A stretch of 64,000 nucleotides of DNA from Mycobacterium sp. SVM_VP21. Lineage in GTDB: Bacteria > Actinomycetota > Actinomycetes > Mycobacteriales > Mycobacteriaceae. The stretch is from positions 682,001-746,000 of the forward strand of contig CP101406.1 of assembly GCA_024758765.1 (NCBI GenBank), in the 5' to 3' direction. The notes under the pieces were generated by a model. The model ran no database searches. It was not told the DNA's origin and was given only the letters and a program-made list of their open reading frames with translations. Shown here piece after piece: positions 10,359 to 19,834 of this stretch; positions within the stretch are counted from its first letter, which is position 1, and each line of letters starts with the position of its first letter. The position numbers were made by a program, and so were the translations under genes.

Positions 10359-10781
10359 GTGCGTGACCACCTGCCACCCGGTTTGCCGCCCGACCCGTTC
10401 GCCGACGATCCGCATGACCCGTCTGCGGCGCTGGACGCCGTCGAACCGGGCCAGCCGCTGGATCCGCAGGAACGGACCGCAGTCGAGGCCGATCTCGCCG
10501 ATCTGGCGGTCTACGAAGCGTTACTGGCGCACAGGGGAATTCGCGGCCTAGTGGTGTGCTGCGACGACTGCCAGCAGGACCATTATCACGACTGGGACAT
10601 GCTGCGCGCCAACCTGCTGCAGCTGCTCATCGACGGCACCGTCCGGCCGCACGAACCGGCCTACGACCCGGAACCAGACAGTTACGTGACGTGGGATTAC
10701 TGCCGCGGTTACGCCGATGCGTCGCTCAACGGGGCGACCTCGGAAGCCGACCGCTACCGCCGATTCTCGGCCCCTGATTAG
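10359..10781 (+). CDS. DUF5319 conserved mycobacterial protein (Rv3412 type)
   Basis: 140-residue acidic cytosolic protein of unknown function, almost identical over most of its length to M. tuberculosis Rv3412. A CCDDCQQDHYHDWDML motif around residues 67-82 offers clustered Cys/His residues that could bind metal. GTG 10359 is chosen over ATG 10353 because it matches the homologue's N-terminus (MRDHLPPG) and sits at leaderless distance from a -10 box. It converges on the Rv3415c-like gene, the two stops overlapping by a few bases. In M. tuberculosis sigD and rsdA lie immediately after this gene; here they are missing. Confidence 0.92.
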   Translation: MRDHLPPGLPPDPFADDPHDPSAALDAVEPGQPLDPQERTAVEADLADLAVYEALLAHRGIRGLVVCCDDCQQDHYHDWDMLRANLLQLLIDGTVRPHEPAYDPEPDSYVTWDYCRGYADASLNGATSEADRYRRFSAPD

Positions 10782-11578
10782 GGCCGCTGCCAGCTGCCAC
10801 CGCGGTGGCGCACCAGTTCTGCGGCCCCGTCACGCAGACCGCGTAACTCTTCAGCCGTCCGCGTAGTGCTGCCGACATCGGCCAACATGCACGCCAGCGC
10901 CCATCGCAACGGCACCAACCCCAGCCGCCCGGTGTCCTTCAGCGCGGCGTCGGCCACGGCGCGCGCCCGCTCGATCTTCCCCGCACAGCACAACGCACCG
11001 GCGAGCACCACCTGGCTTTTCACCCGGTGTCGCACCATGCCATCGCTCACAAGCTCGCACGCCTGCTCGGCATGACGCACCGCGGCGGCTCCGTCGCCAG
11101 TGACCATCGCCAATTCTGCGGTCACCCAATGCCGGCGGACCATCAGGCGCGGCGGTGCGGTGCACGGCTCCGGTTCGGCGCGGGCCAGCAGTGCCGCCGA
11201 CGCCGCGAAGCGCCCGACTCCCAGGGCGTCGGCGGCCAGCCCGACCAGCGCATCGGCGCGGGCCTCCAGGTCGACTTCGCGGTCTTTGAGGGCCAGCGCC
11301 AGCGCCCGGCCGTCGAAGCCGCGGGCCAAATCGTGCCCGCCGAGTTGGCGCAGGAACGAGCCCCGCGTGCTGTAAGCCAGGGAGGCCAGCGGTCCGGCCG
11401 GCACCTCGCGCACCAACGCCGCCAGATCGGCGGCGGCGCTGGCGTAGCGCCCCTGCCCCCCTGCCGCGACGGCGCGCAGCCACCGCTGCCGGGGATTGGT
11501 CGCCTCGGGCAGGGGCCAGCGGCCGGGTTCATCGCCGAAAGCGGCGGCCACTAGGACGGCATTTGGGTCGTCAATCAT
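10778..11578 (-). CDS. Conserved helical-repeat protein (Rv3415c type), function unknown
   Basis: 266 residues, Ala/Arg-rich, predicted all-helical with TPR-like periodicity (for example YASAAADLAALVREVPAGPLASLA). No signal peptide or catalytic motif is visible. It resembles M. tuberculosis Rv3415c, the neighbour of whiB3 and sigD. The start at ATG 11578 (MIDDPNAVLVAAAFGD) is chosen; an upstream in-frame ATG at about 11611 would add 11 residues. It is divergent from whiB3 with about 256 bp between starts. Confidence 0.8.
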   Translation of the reverse strand: MIDDPNAVLVAAAFGDEPGRWPLPEATNPRQRWLRAVAAGGQGRYASAAADLAALVREVPAGPLASLAYSTRGSFLRQLGGHDLARGFDGRALALALKDREVDLEARADALVGLAADALGVGRFAASAALLARAEPEPCTAPPRLMVRRHWVTAELAMVTGDGAAAVRHAEQACELVSDGMVRHRVKSQVVLAGALCCAGKIERARAVADAALKDTGRLGLVPLRWALACMLADVGSTTRTAEELRGLRDGAAELVRHRGGSWQRP

Positions 11579-11834
11579 CGCTGGCGACGTTACGCGGTAC
11601 CGCTTTCGCATAACCACTCCACAGAATGCGGAATAACATCCACTCTCACGGAAACTCCACCCGTTTAGGCCAGTCTTTCTTAACCATCGCGTTGGTTTTA
11701 CTTCAGATCGTTTCGTTACCGTCCCCTCGGCGCCGGAAGACAGCCGGCGCTGCTTTACGCGCACCACCTGAGATACCGCTCGACAAGCCGCATCCGAAAG
11801 ATCCGGCCCCAACAGCGTTTTGAGAGGGGTTCCC

Positions 11835-12125
11835 ATGCCACAGGTTGAGCAATTGCCCGGCCGCAACGCGGACGTATGGGATTGGCAGCTCCGGGGAGCG
11901 TGTCGAGGGGTCGACTCGTCGGTGTTCTTCCCGCCCGACGGCGAGCGCGGCCGCGCCCGCGCCCAGCGCGAACAGAACGCCAAGAAGTGGTGCCGCAATT
12001 GCCCGGTGCTGGAACAGTGCCGCACGCACGCACTCGCCGTCGGTGAGCCCTATGGCATCTGGGGCGGCATGTCCGAAGCCGAGCGGCACGCCGCGCTGCG
12101 CTGCAACCTGCGCCCCAGCGGCTGA
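11835..12125 (+). CDS. whiB3: WhiB-family redox-sensing Fe-S transcription factor WhiB3
   Basis: 96 residues (M. tuberculosis WhiB3 has 102). WhiB3 holds a 4Fe-4S cluster that senses O2 and NO and regulates lipid and redox metabolism. The four cluster ligands are C23, C53, C56 and C62 (CRG, WCRNCPVLEQC), followed by the WhiB turn EPYGIWGG. The C-terminal basic DNA-binding tail of the M. tuberculosis protein is shorter and different here (HAALRCNLRPSG, with an extra cysteine). ATG 11835 follows the ribosome site GAGAGGGG. The call WhiB3 rests on synteny and the N-terminus MPQVEQLPG. Confidence 0.9.
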   Translation: MPQVEQLPGRNADVWDWQLRGACRGVDSSVFFPPDGERGRARAQREQNAKKWCRNCPVLEQCRTHALAVGEPYGIWGGMSEAERHAALRCNLRPSG

Positions 12126-12177
12126 TTACTTCCCGACCGGCCGCGGCGTCACATCCGCGGCCCGTGGGCACCCTGAG

Positions 12178-12201
12178 CAGCCCCCGGTTAGCCGGGGGCT
12201 G
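12178..12201. terminator. Strong GC hairpin downstream of whiB3
   Basis: CAGCCCCCGG (12178-12187), a TTAG loop, and CCGGGGGCTG (12192-12201) form a perfect 10-bp stem 52 bp after the whiB3 stop. No long U-run follows, as is common for mycobacterial terminators. Confidence 0.7.
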
Positions 12202-12351
12202 TTCGCCCAACCCACCTCTCCCGGCGACGCGACCGTCGCGCTGAGTTGAGCGCGGATCACTCGGTTCTCCGACCCCAGGCCAGTTGCGCCATTACGCTTT
12301 TCTTTCGGCAGCCCGCGAGGCTGCGAGGGTAAGAAGAGCAAGGAGAGCACC

Positions 12352-12663
12352 GTGAGAAAGCACCTGCTGTTTGCAACCATCGCAGCAGGGTTCGCCGTGG
12401 GCCTCCTCGGCGCACCCATCGCGAGCGCTGACGACGAGGGATTCCTTAATGAACTGCGATCCAATGGGTTTCCGGGCCTGACGCTGGGAGACCAGCAATT
12501 GCCCGACGGCGTGGTGGTGGCCAACGGTTGGATGGCCTGCAACCGGCTGCGACTGGGCGAGAAGCCCGAACAGACGCTGGCACAGGTGAACCCGAACGAT
12601 GCCGACAAGGGACGCATGCTGATCAATGCCGCGCAACATCACCTGTGCCCCGACACCCTCTAA
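12352..12663 (+). CDS. Small secreted DUF732 protein
   Basis: 103 residues. A Sec signal peptide with cleavage after GAPIASA leaves a mature domain of about 76 residues starting DDEGFLNELRSNGFP. Two cysteines (MACNRL, HHLCPD) probably form the disulfide typical of DUF732 proteins, which are abundant exported mycobacterial proteins without known function. GTG 12352 is preceded by AGGAG with 6-bp spacing. The PE-PPE-domain gene starts 7 bp after its stop, so the two are cotranscribed. Confidence 0.88.
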   Translation: MRKHLLFATIAAGFAVGLLGAPIASADDEGFLNELRSNGFPGLTLGDQQLPDGVVVANGWMACNRLRLGEKPEQTLAQVNPNDADKGRMLINAAQHHLCPDTL

Positions 12664-12670
12664 ACGCGCG

Positions 12671-13663
12671 ATGACATCGCAAGGCAGAGCGGGCAAAAGC
12701 GCAGTTGCTCACGTCGTCGCCGTCGGTCTGGTAGCGGCCGGAGTCGCAACCGGCCAACCGGTCGTCCACGCCGCGGCGGCGCTGCTGTCGGCCACCGGGC
12801 CGCTGGCGGGCAGCCAAACAGCGCTCATCCTCGGCGGAACCACTGAACCCACGCCCTCACCTGAATTCGCGCGGTCCGCCGAGAACCTGTTTCTGAACCC
12901 GCTGGGTTTCAACGGTGGTTCAACCGACTCGATGGTCTGCTACATGGACGGCACCGACCCGTGCAGTGCCCCACTGCAGGTGCTGACGACACCCGAACTG
13001 ATCCAGCAGGGCCCCAGCAGTCTCACGGCAGCCTCGGCGATCGTCCTCGCCGTCGAGAACCAATTCAACGCCAATCCAGGCGCTTTCGACGCCGAGCATC
13101 CGCTGACGATCTTCGGCTACTCGCAAAGCGCCACCGCCGAGTCGATCGCAATGACCCGACTGGCCGAGGCCGGCATTCCCAGCGACGCTCTGCACTTCGT
13201 GTTCATCGGCGACCCCTCCACCCCGACCGGCATCTGGCAACACCTGGAAGCGGCCGTGGAAGCGCTGCTCGGCCCCAGCTTGACGGCCTATCTGTTCAAT
13301 CTTTTCGGCATGACCGATGTCCTGGGCGTCGAAACACCCAATGATCTGTATTCGGCCACCATTTACGGCCTGCCCGGCGACCCGGTCTCCAACTTTGCTG
13401 CCGTCTACGCCTCTGAAGGCCTGTGGGGTGCGCTGCTGGATGTCTTGGGCCCGCACGTGTGGTATCTCGGATTGACGCCGGAGCAGGTCGCCGACGCCAC
13501 CATCACAGTCGACGGCAGCTTGACCTACGTCGATATTTCCGACACCGACATCAACGGCTTCGACGCCTGGATCAATGCGGTTTTCAACGGCGGGGCCGCC
13601 AACAGCGGCATCTTCGATAGCCTGTGGGATTCTCTGCAGCTGTTCGTCAATGACTTCTTCTGA
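12671..13663 (+). CDS. Exported PE-PPE-domain serine hydrolase
   Basis: 330 residues. After a hydrophobic export signal (about residues 12-40) comes an alpha/beta-hydrolase domain of the PE-PPE type (DUF-type cutinase-like fold), normally found at the C-terminus of PE and PPE proteins. The nucleophile elbow is FGYSQS, serine at about residue 151, in the sequence TIFGYSQSATAESIAM. There is no PE or PPE N-terminal domain, so this is a stand-alone version exported by its own signal peptide. ATG 12671 lies 7 bp after the DUF732 gene. A truncated duplicate begins directly at its stop codon. Confidence 0.85.
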   Translation: MTSQGRAGKSAVAHVVAVGLVAAGVATGQPVVHAAAALLSATGPLAGSQTALILGGTTEPTPSPEFARSAENLFLNPLGFNGGSTDSMVCYMDGTDPCSAPLQVLTTPELIQQGPSSLTAASAIVLAVENQFNANPGAFDAEHPLTIFGYSQSATAESIAMTRLAEAGIPSDALHFVFIGDPSTPTGIWQHLEAAVEALLGPSLTAYLFNLFGMTDVLGVETPNDLYSATIYGLPGDPVSNFAAVYASEGLWGALLDVLGPHVWYLGLTPEQVADATITVDGSLTYVDISDTDINGFDAWINAVFNGGAANSGIFDSLWDSLQLFVNDFF

Positions 13664-13824
13664 GCGATGCATTGCATTTGGTATTCATCGGCAATCCCTC
13701 CAACCCGGACGGCGTCTGGCAAAACCTGGAAGCCAACGCGCTGTTGTTCAATGGGGTCGCCACCAGCGATCCGCTCAAGAGCGTGCGGGACTCGCTGGTG
13801 CTGCTGTTCATCAACGCGTACTGA
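13663..13824 (+). pseudogene. Internally deleted duplicate of the PE-PPE-domain hydrolase
   Basis: The frame beginning with the last base of the preceding TGA reads SDALHLVFIGNPSNPDGVWQ, matching SDALHFVFIGDPSTPTGIWQ of the upstream gene. It then jumps to LFNGVATSDPLKSVRDSLVL, matching that gene's C-terminus (VFNGGAANSGIFDSLWDSLQ), and ends in TGA at 13822-13824. About 100 residues in the middle and the whole N-terminus are missing, so it is a relic of a tandem duplication. Confidence 0.8.
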
Positions 13825-13862
13825 ACTCAACCGGACTTATCCGGCCGAACTGCGCTGTGCCC

Positions 13863-14150
13863 TCAGCCGTGCGGCGCCTCGGATATCTTGCTGTCCGGCT
13901 TTCCTAACGTCTTGCAGTAGGTCGACACCGACAGACGGGTCGCCGAGATTTCCAGATTCGATGGGTCAGCACCGCTCTTGTCTTTGAGCATCTTGGTGAT
14001 CTCGTCGTCTTGCTTCTTCTCGTCCTGGTCGACGAAATCCTTGCACTTGGTGTCGCCGCCGGTGTTGATCACCTGCGAGGTCGAGCACCCACTGGAAAGC
14101 AGCACCCCTAGCGCAAAGGCGGCAAACGCAACGTTTTTCATCATCGTCAC
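13863..14150 (-). CDS. Small lipoprotein, HdeA-like fold possible
   Basis: 95 residues with a lipobox LSSGC (lipidated Cys22) after a short hydrophobic signal. The mature part contains TKCKDFVDQDEKKQDDEI and STYCKTLGKP, two cysteines about 43 residues apart in a pattern like the acid-stress chaperone HdeA; this resemblance is by eye only. The start is ATG 14150, and a second Met pair follows at codons 3-4. It starts 3 bp after the GlsB-type gene stop and is probably cotranscribed with it. Confidence 0.75.
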   Translation of the reverse strand: MTMMKNVAFAAFALGVLLSSGCSTSQVINTGGDTKCKDFVDQDEKKQDDEITKMLKDKSGADPSNLEISATRLSVSTYCKTLGKPDSKISEAPHG

Positions 14151-14153
14151 TCC

Positions 14154-14453
14154 TTACGCCTCACGCCCGACGAGACGCAGCAACCAGAGCAGGATGATCG
14201 CGCCCAAAATTGCAGTGAACAAGGTGAACCACCAGCCGCCGCTCGCCGTATCCACGACGAAGCTGAGCAAGAACCCGCCGATCAACGCTCCGACGACACC
14301 TACGACTACGTCGGCGAGCAGGCCATATTTGGTCTTCATGGCCATGCCCGCGATCCAGCCGGCAATAGCACCGATCACGATGTAGCCGATCCACCCCACA
14401 CTGGTCAACGTTGTGGAACGGGCCAGGAATTCGGTGGCCGCCACTGCGTTCAT
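14154..14453 (-). CDS. GlsB/YeaQ/YmgE-family small membrane protein
   Basis: 99 residues with three hydrophobic helices and the glycine-rich motif typical of transglycosylase-associated family proteins (GYIVIGAIAGWIAGM, VVGVVGALIGGFLL). Family members are general-stress-induced inner-membrane proteins of unknown mechanism. The Shine-Dalgarno sequence AAGGAGAT lies just upstream. A SigF-like promoter (see 14510-14535) precedes it, consistent with stress control. First gene of a two-gene unit with the lipoprotein. Confidence 0.88.
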   Translation of the reverse strand: MNAVAATEFLARSTTLTSVGWIGYIVIGAIAGWIAGMAMKTKYGLLADVVVGVVGALIGGFLLSFVVDTASGGWWFTLFTAILGAIILLWLLRLVGREA

Positions 14454-14509
14454 GGTGATCTCCTTTTCGACACCCTTAGCGCCGTTGAGGTCAACGCCGC
14501 GGGAGATTC

Positions 14510-14535
14510 ATACCCGTTCTGCGCGACGGCTAATC
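14510..14535 (-). promoter_or_regulatory. Putative SigF-type promoter
   Basis: On the minus strand GATT (14535-14532) and GGGTAT (14515-14510) are separated by 16 bp, one mismatch from the mycobacterial SigF consensus GTTT-N15-17-GGGTAT. It lies about 57 bp before the GlsB-type gene start. Confidence 0.5.
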
Positions 14536-14588
14536 ACCTCTCCGATACGGGGCGCGTTGGCCGGACCGCTGGCGCCCAGCCCGTCCGG

Positions 14589-15689
14589 TTAGCTCGCGCC
14601 CGCCGTGATCACCTCGTTGACCTCGACGGCCCGTGCGGCCATCTCGGCGTGTGCCCGTTCCAGGGATTCGGCTTGGTCCTCGTCGGCCTTCATCAGCGCC
14701 TCGATATCGAAGCCGGCCATGTCAAGCACACCCATGTCCCGGAACGCCTTCTGCACCTTGGGACCCCACAAGCCGATGTCCTTGACGATCGGCACGATGC
14801 GACTGAACAGGTGCGAACGGAACTGCGTCATCGGCGGTGACGCGTCGACCCATTTCGCACATTCCCTGACGTCCAGGCCGAGAGTCTCGAAGACCTCCTC
14901 GCCGCGGAACCGGTCGCGCATCAGGTAACAGGCGTCTACCACGAACTCTTCGCGGTCGTCACGTTCAGCCTCGGTGAGCTCAGAGTAGTAGTCCTTCAAC
15001 GAGATTCGACCGAAGGCGACATGTCGAGCCTCATCCTGCATCACGTAGGCCAGCACCTTCTTAGCCAGTGAGTCCGGCGCCGCCAGGTCGCGCTGCACCC
15101 CGAACGCCGCCAGCGCCAGCCCCTCGATGAGGACCTGCATACCGAGATAGGGCATATCCCAGCGTGAGTCATGCAGGGTGTCATCCAACAGTGCGGTCAA
15201 GTTCTTGTTGATCGGGTAGACGATGCCGATCTTCTCTTGCAGGAACCGCGAGAAGGCCTCGACGTGCCGAGCCTCGTCCATGGTCTGGGTGGCCGCGTAG
15301 AACTTCGCGTCCAAATCCGGGACTACCTGGACGATCTTGGCCGCGCACACCATCGCGCCCTGTTCGCCGTGCAGGAACTGGGAGAACTGCCAAGCTTGGG
15401 AGTGCTGGCGCATCTCGGCGCGACGCGCCTCGTCCGCGGACTCCCACATCGGGCTGCCGAACAGTGGATGGAACTCGTCGGGCAGCCCGATCGGGTTCAT
15501 CGGGTCGACGTCTTGGGACCAGTCGATGCGTGACTGGGCATCCCACTGCTTGTCCTTGCCCTTCTGATACAGCGACAGCAGCCGCGCTCGACCGTCGTCG
15601 TACTCCCACGTGAAGCGCGCGTCGCCGCCGCTGGCGACCTCCCACGAGTAGGGCGTGGGCACGTCGGTGTACTTGTCCCTTGTGGTCAT
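14589..15689 (-). CDS. Ferritin-like diiron carboxylate protein
   Basis: 366 residues, helical. Two EARH motifs (TMDEARHVEAF and MQDEARHVAFG) plus single glutamates in FLHGEQGAM and LIEGLALAAF give the E-ExxH-E-ExxH ligand set of a diiron centre, as in ribonucleotide-reductase R2-like or N-oxygenase proteins. The substrate is unknown. No reductase partner is adjacent. The start is ATG 15689, and an 11-bp palindrome GACCAGTGGTC lies 24-34 bp upstream and may be an operator for an unidentified regulator. Confidence 0.85.
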   Translation of the reverse strand: MTTRDKYTDVPTPYSWEVASGGDARFTWEYDDGRARLLSLYQKGKDKQWDAQSRIDWSQDVDPMNPIGLPDEFHPLFGSPMWESADEARRAEMRQHSQAWQFSQFLHGEQGAMVCAAKIVQVVPDLDAKFYAATQTMDEARHVEAFSRFLQEKIGIVYPINKNLTALLDDTLHDSRWDMPYLGMQVLIEGLALAAFGVQRDLAAPDSLAKKVLAYVMQDEARHVAFGRISLKDYYSELTEAERDDREEFVVDACYLMRDRFRGEEVFETLGLDVRECAKWVDASPPMTQFRSHLFSRIVPIVKDIGLWGPKVQKAFRDMGVLDMAGFDIEALMKADEDQAESLERAHAEMAARAVEVNEVITAGAS

Positions 15690-15712
15690 GCGCTGCCGCC
15701 TTTACCGGGTGT

Positions 15713-15723
15713 GACCAGTGGTC
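15713..15723. promoter_or_regulatory. Candidate operator upstream of the diiron protein gene
   Basis: GACCAGTGGTC is an 11-bp palindrome (arms GACCA/TGGTC around a central G/C) 24 bp from the ATG. It resembles operators of TetR/GntR-type fatty-acid regulators, but no regulator gene is next to it. Confidence 0.4.
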
Positions 15724-15794
15724 TTATGACGTGTATCACACTGCGCCGCGGGCGGCGGTGCGTCAAGCATCGGCGCGAAGACCAAGCACATGAC

Positions 15795-15830
15795 AACACC
15801 CCCGGCCCAAACGGCGGGACCGGGGGTGTT
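15795..15830 (-). terminator. Terminator hairpin of groEL1
   Basis: AACACCCCCGG (15795-15805) pairs perfectly with CCGGGGGTGTT (15820-15830), an 11-bp stem with a 14-nt loop, 14 bp beyond the groEL1 stop codon. Confidence 0.8.
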
Positions 15831-15843
15831 GCGTGCGAACTAC

Positions 15844-17466
<1,623 letters not shown>

Positions 17467-17563
17467 TTAAGCCCTTTTCTCTACGCGTGCCGCCCCGGAC
17501 ATCACCCGTATTACGGGGATCTCCGGGGCGGGCACGGTGGTTGCTTTGTGGCTACTTGCCGAC

Positions 17564-17866
17564 CTACTTGCTTACAACGGCCAGCACGTCGCGCGCGGAC
17601 AGGATCAGGTACTCCTGGCCGCCGTACTTGATCTCGGTGCCGCCGTACTTGCTGTAGACGACAACGTCACCCTCGGCGACGTCCAGCGGGATCCGCTTGC
17701 TGCCGCTCTCATCCCACCGGCCAGGGCCGACGGCGACAACGGTGCCTTCCTGCGGCTTCTCCTTGGCCGTGTCCGGAATGACCAGACCGGAAGCGGTCGT
17801 GGTCTCGGCCTCGTTGGCCTGAACGAGGATCTTGTCCTCGAGTGGCTTGATGTTCACGCTCGCCAC
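17564..17866 (-). CDS. groES: 10-kDa co-chaperonin GroES
   Basis: 100 residues, the usual mycobacterial length. The start is GTG 17866 ([16 protein letters not shown]), chosen from the ribosome site GGAGGG about 8 bp upstream and family alignment; a longer in-frame reading adds only MWRAPI. The mobile loop [14 protein letters not shown] is present, as is the C-terminal [11 protein letters not shown]. It caps the GroEL ring during folding and is transcribed ahead of groEL1. Confidence 0.97.
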   Translation of the reverse strand: MASVNIKPLEDKILVQANEAETTTASGLVIPDTAKEKPQEGTVVAVGPGRWDESGSKRIPLDVAEGDVVVYSKYGGTEIKYGGQEYLILSARDVLAVVSK

Positions 17867-18007
17867 GATTGGAGCCCTCCACATTGTCTGGATGCGACCC
17901 GGCCGATGCCGAGCCCATCGGAACGTACTTACTTAAGGTGTTCGGCATTCGTGCGAGCCCTCGCGTCGTCGTCGCGGGTGCCGAGCGAGAATCCGACCGA
18001 CTGCCAC

Positions 18008-18039
18008 CTAGCACTCTATACATGAGAGTGCTAGCACTC
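18008..18039 (-). promoter_or_regulatory. CIRCE element (HrcA site) with an extra half-site
   Basis: CTAGCACTC (18008-18016), nine bases, then GAGTGCTAG (18026-18034) matches the CIRCE consensus with perfectly complementary arms. A further TAGCACTC (18032-18039) makes a second, back-to-back palindrome GAGTGCTAGCACTC (18026-18039). HrcA binding here would repress groES-groEL1 until heat stress. It lies about 140 bp from the groES start and about 60 bp from the divergent secreted-protein gene. Confidence 0.92.
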
Positions 18040-18096
18040 AAGGTGGCCCCGGTGCCGAGATCATTTCCCAGGCAGCACCCAGGAACCGAACCGACA

Positions 18097-18777
18097 ATGG
18101 CGCACATGTTTACCACCATGCGCGCCGTGACGCGCTCCACCGCAGCGGTCGCACTGATCACCGCAGTCGCCATCGGCGGGGCCGGGATCGCCTCCGCTGA
18201 CCCGAGCGGTCAGATGTACGGAAACCCGGGCGCCGCCGCGCCCTACTGGCGCTACCAGCACCAGGAGGACTGCGGGCTGATGGCGGTTGCCGACGTGGTC
18301 GGCCAGCTCACCGGCCACGAACCGATGCAGATCGGCATAGAGTTGCGCGGCCTGTTCACCCCGAGCAGCGACCACCAGGGCAGCGTCTACGAATTCGACG
18401 GCACCTCACCGCAGGACATGGTGGTGCTGTTGAGCAACTACGGCATCACCTCGGAGCTGACCAGCGGCAACACCCTGGCAGGTCTGGAACAGAGTCTGGC
18501 GACCGGGCACAAGGTGATCGCCGGGCTCAACGCCGAGACCATCTGGGACTACCCGGCCGGGCAGGGCCAGCGCACCCAGGCCGACCATGCCGTCGTCGTC
18601 ACCGGCGTGGATACCGCGAACAACGTGGTGCACCTCAACGACAGCGGCACCCCCGACGGCCGCGACGAGCAGATCCCGATGGCGACCTTCACCCAGGCCT
18701 GGGCGACCGGCGACAACCTGCTGATCGTCACCCAGGCGACCGGGTACGGCACGCTGCCGTGGGCGCCGCAAATTTAG
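18097..18777 (+). CDS. Secreted C39-like papain-fold protein
   Basis: 226 residues with a Sec signal peptide (AVALITAVAIGGAGIASA, cleavage before DPSGQ). The mature domain has the C39-like peptidase layout: QEDCGLMAVADVVGQLTG with a candidate nucleophile Cys, ADHAVVVTGVD with the His, and HLNDSGTPDG with the Asn/Asp. It could be an extracellular cysteine peptidase or an inactive relative. ATG 18097 is chosen; ATG 18106 and ATG 18118 are in frame. It is divergent from groES and converges on tsaD, with 13 bp between the stops. Confidence 0.82.
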   Translation: MAHMFTTMRAVTRSTAAVALITAVAIGGAGIASADPSGQMYGNPGAAAPYWRYQHQEDCGLMAVADVVGQLTGHEPMQIGIELRGLFTPSSDHQGSVYEFDGTSPQDMVVLLSNYGITSELTSGNTLAGLEQSLATGHKVIAGLNAETIWDYPAGQGQRTQADHAVVVTGVDTANNVVHLNDSGTPDGRDEQIPMATFTQAWATGDNLLIVTQATGYGTLPWAPQI

Positions 18778-18790
18778 GGGCAAGTTTCGG

Positions 18791-19834
18791 TCAGCTCACC
18801 TGGCCCGCCACCACCGGCAGGCCCGGGTTGGTGGCCACGTCCAGCGGCGACGGCGGGGAGCCGGCGGCGATCAGGTGCGCCGCGAACGACGCAATCATCG
18901 CCCCGTTGTCGGTGCACAACCGCAGCGGCGGGATGCGCAGTGTCAAACCTGCTGCCGCACAGCGCTGTTCGGCGAGTTCGCGCAGCCGGGAGTTGGCGGC
19001 CACGCCGCCCGCGATCAGCAGGGTGCTGACCCCCAGATCGGTGGCCGCGCGCACCGCCTTGGCGGTCAGCACGTCGGCGACAGATTCCTGAAAGCCAGCC
19101 GCCACGTCGGCGGGGACGAAGTCGGGGTTGCGCTCCACATAGCGGGCCACCGCGGTCTTCAAGCCCGAGAAGCTGAACACGTACGGGTCATCGCGCGGGC
19201 CGGTCATGCCGCGCGGGAACACTGGGATCTCCGCGGCCTCCCGGCCGCAGGTACGGGCCAGCTCGTCGAGCACCCGCCCGCCCGGATAGCCCAGCCCGAG
19301 CAGCCGGGCCACCTTGTCGTAGGCCTCCCCCGCGGCGTCGTCGACGGTGCTGCCTAGCTCGACGATCGGCTCCCCCAGCGACCGCACGTGCAGCAGGTGG
19401 GTATGGCCGCCGGAGACCAGCAGACCCACGCACTCCGGCAGCGGGCCGTGCGCGTAGACGTCGGCGGCCAAGTGTCCGCCCAGGTGGTTGACGGCGTAGA
19501 ACGGCACTCCCCAGGCCGCCGCGTAGGCTTTGGCCGCGGCGGCGCCCACCAGCAGCGCCCCGGCCAGTCCCGGTCCGATGGTGGCCGCCACTGCATCCGG
19601 ACGGCGGTCCTCTCCCAACCCTGCCGTTGCCAGCGCCCGGCGCATGGTCGGCCCCAACGCCTCCAGATGCGCCCGCGAGGCGATCTCCGGCACCACCCCG
19701 CCGAACCGGGTGTGCTCCGCCACGCTGGAGGCCACCTCGTCGGCCAGCAGCGTCAGGGTGCCGTCGGCTTCCAGGCGGGTGATACCGACACCTGTTTCGT
19801 CGCAAGAGGATTCAATGGCCAGGACTATTGTCAC
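18791..19834 (-). CDS. tsaD: tRNA N6-threonylcarbamoyladenosine synthase subunit TsaD (Gcp)
   Basis: 347 residues. With TsaB and TsaE it transfers threonylcarbamoyl to A37 of ANN-decoding tRNAs. The ASKHA fold starts with [15 protein letters not shown]; the metal-binding histidines are in [14 protein letters not shown], and [10 protein letters not shown] is conserved. The start is GTG 19834 and overlaps the stop of the tsaB-rimI gene by four bases (GTGA), so translation is probably coupled. Last gene of the alr-hydrolase-tsaE-tsaB/rimI-tsaD run. Confidence 0.96.
   Translation of the reverse strand: MTIVLAIESSCDETGVGITRLEADGTLTLLADEVASSVAEHTRFGGVVPEIASRAHLEALGPTMRRALATAGLGEDRRPDAVAATIGPGLAGALLVGAAAAKAYAAAWGVPFYAVNHLGGHLAADVYAHGPLPECVGLLVSGGHTHLLHVRSLGEPIVELGSTVDDAAGEAYDKVARLLGLGYPGGRVLDELARTCGREAAEIPVFPRGMTGPRDDPYVFSFSGLKTAVARYVERNPDFVPADVAAGFQESVADVLTAKAVRAATDLGVSTLLIAGGVAANSRLRELAEQRCAAAGLTLRIPPLRLCTDNGAMIASFAAHLIAAGSPPSPLDVATNPGLPVVAGQVS

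Noticed and set aside
18026..18042. HspR (HAIR) element overlapping CIRCE
   Set aside because: CTTGAGT is present on the minus strand but the second half ACTCAAG is not at N7 spacing; CIRCE explains the site better.
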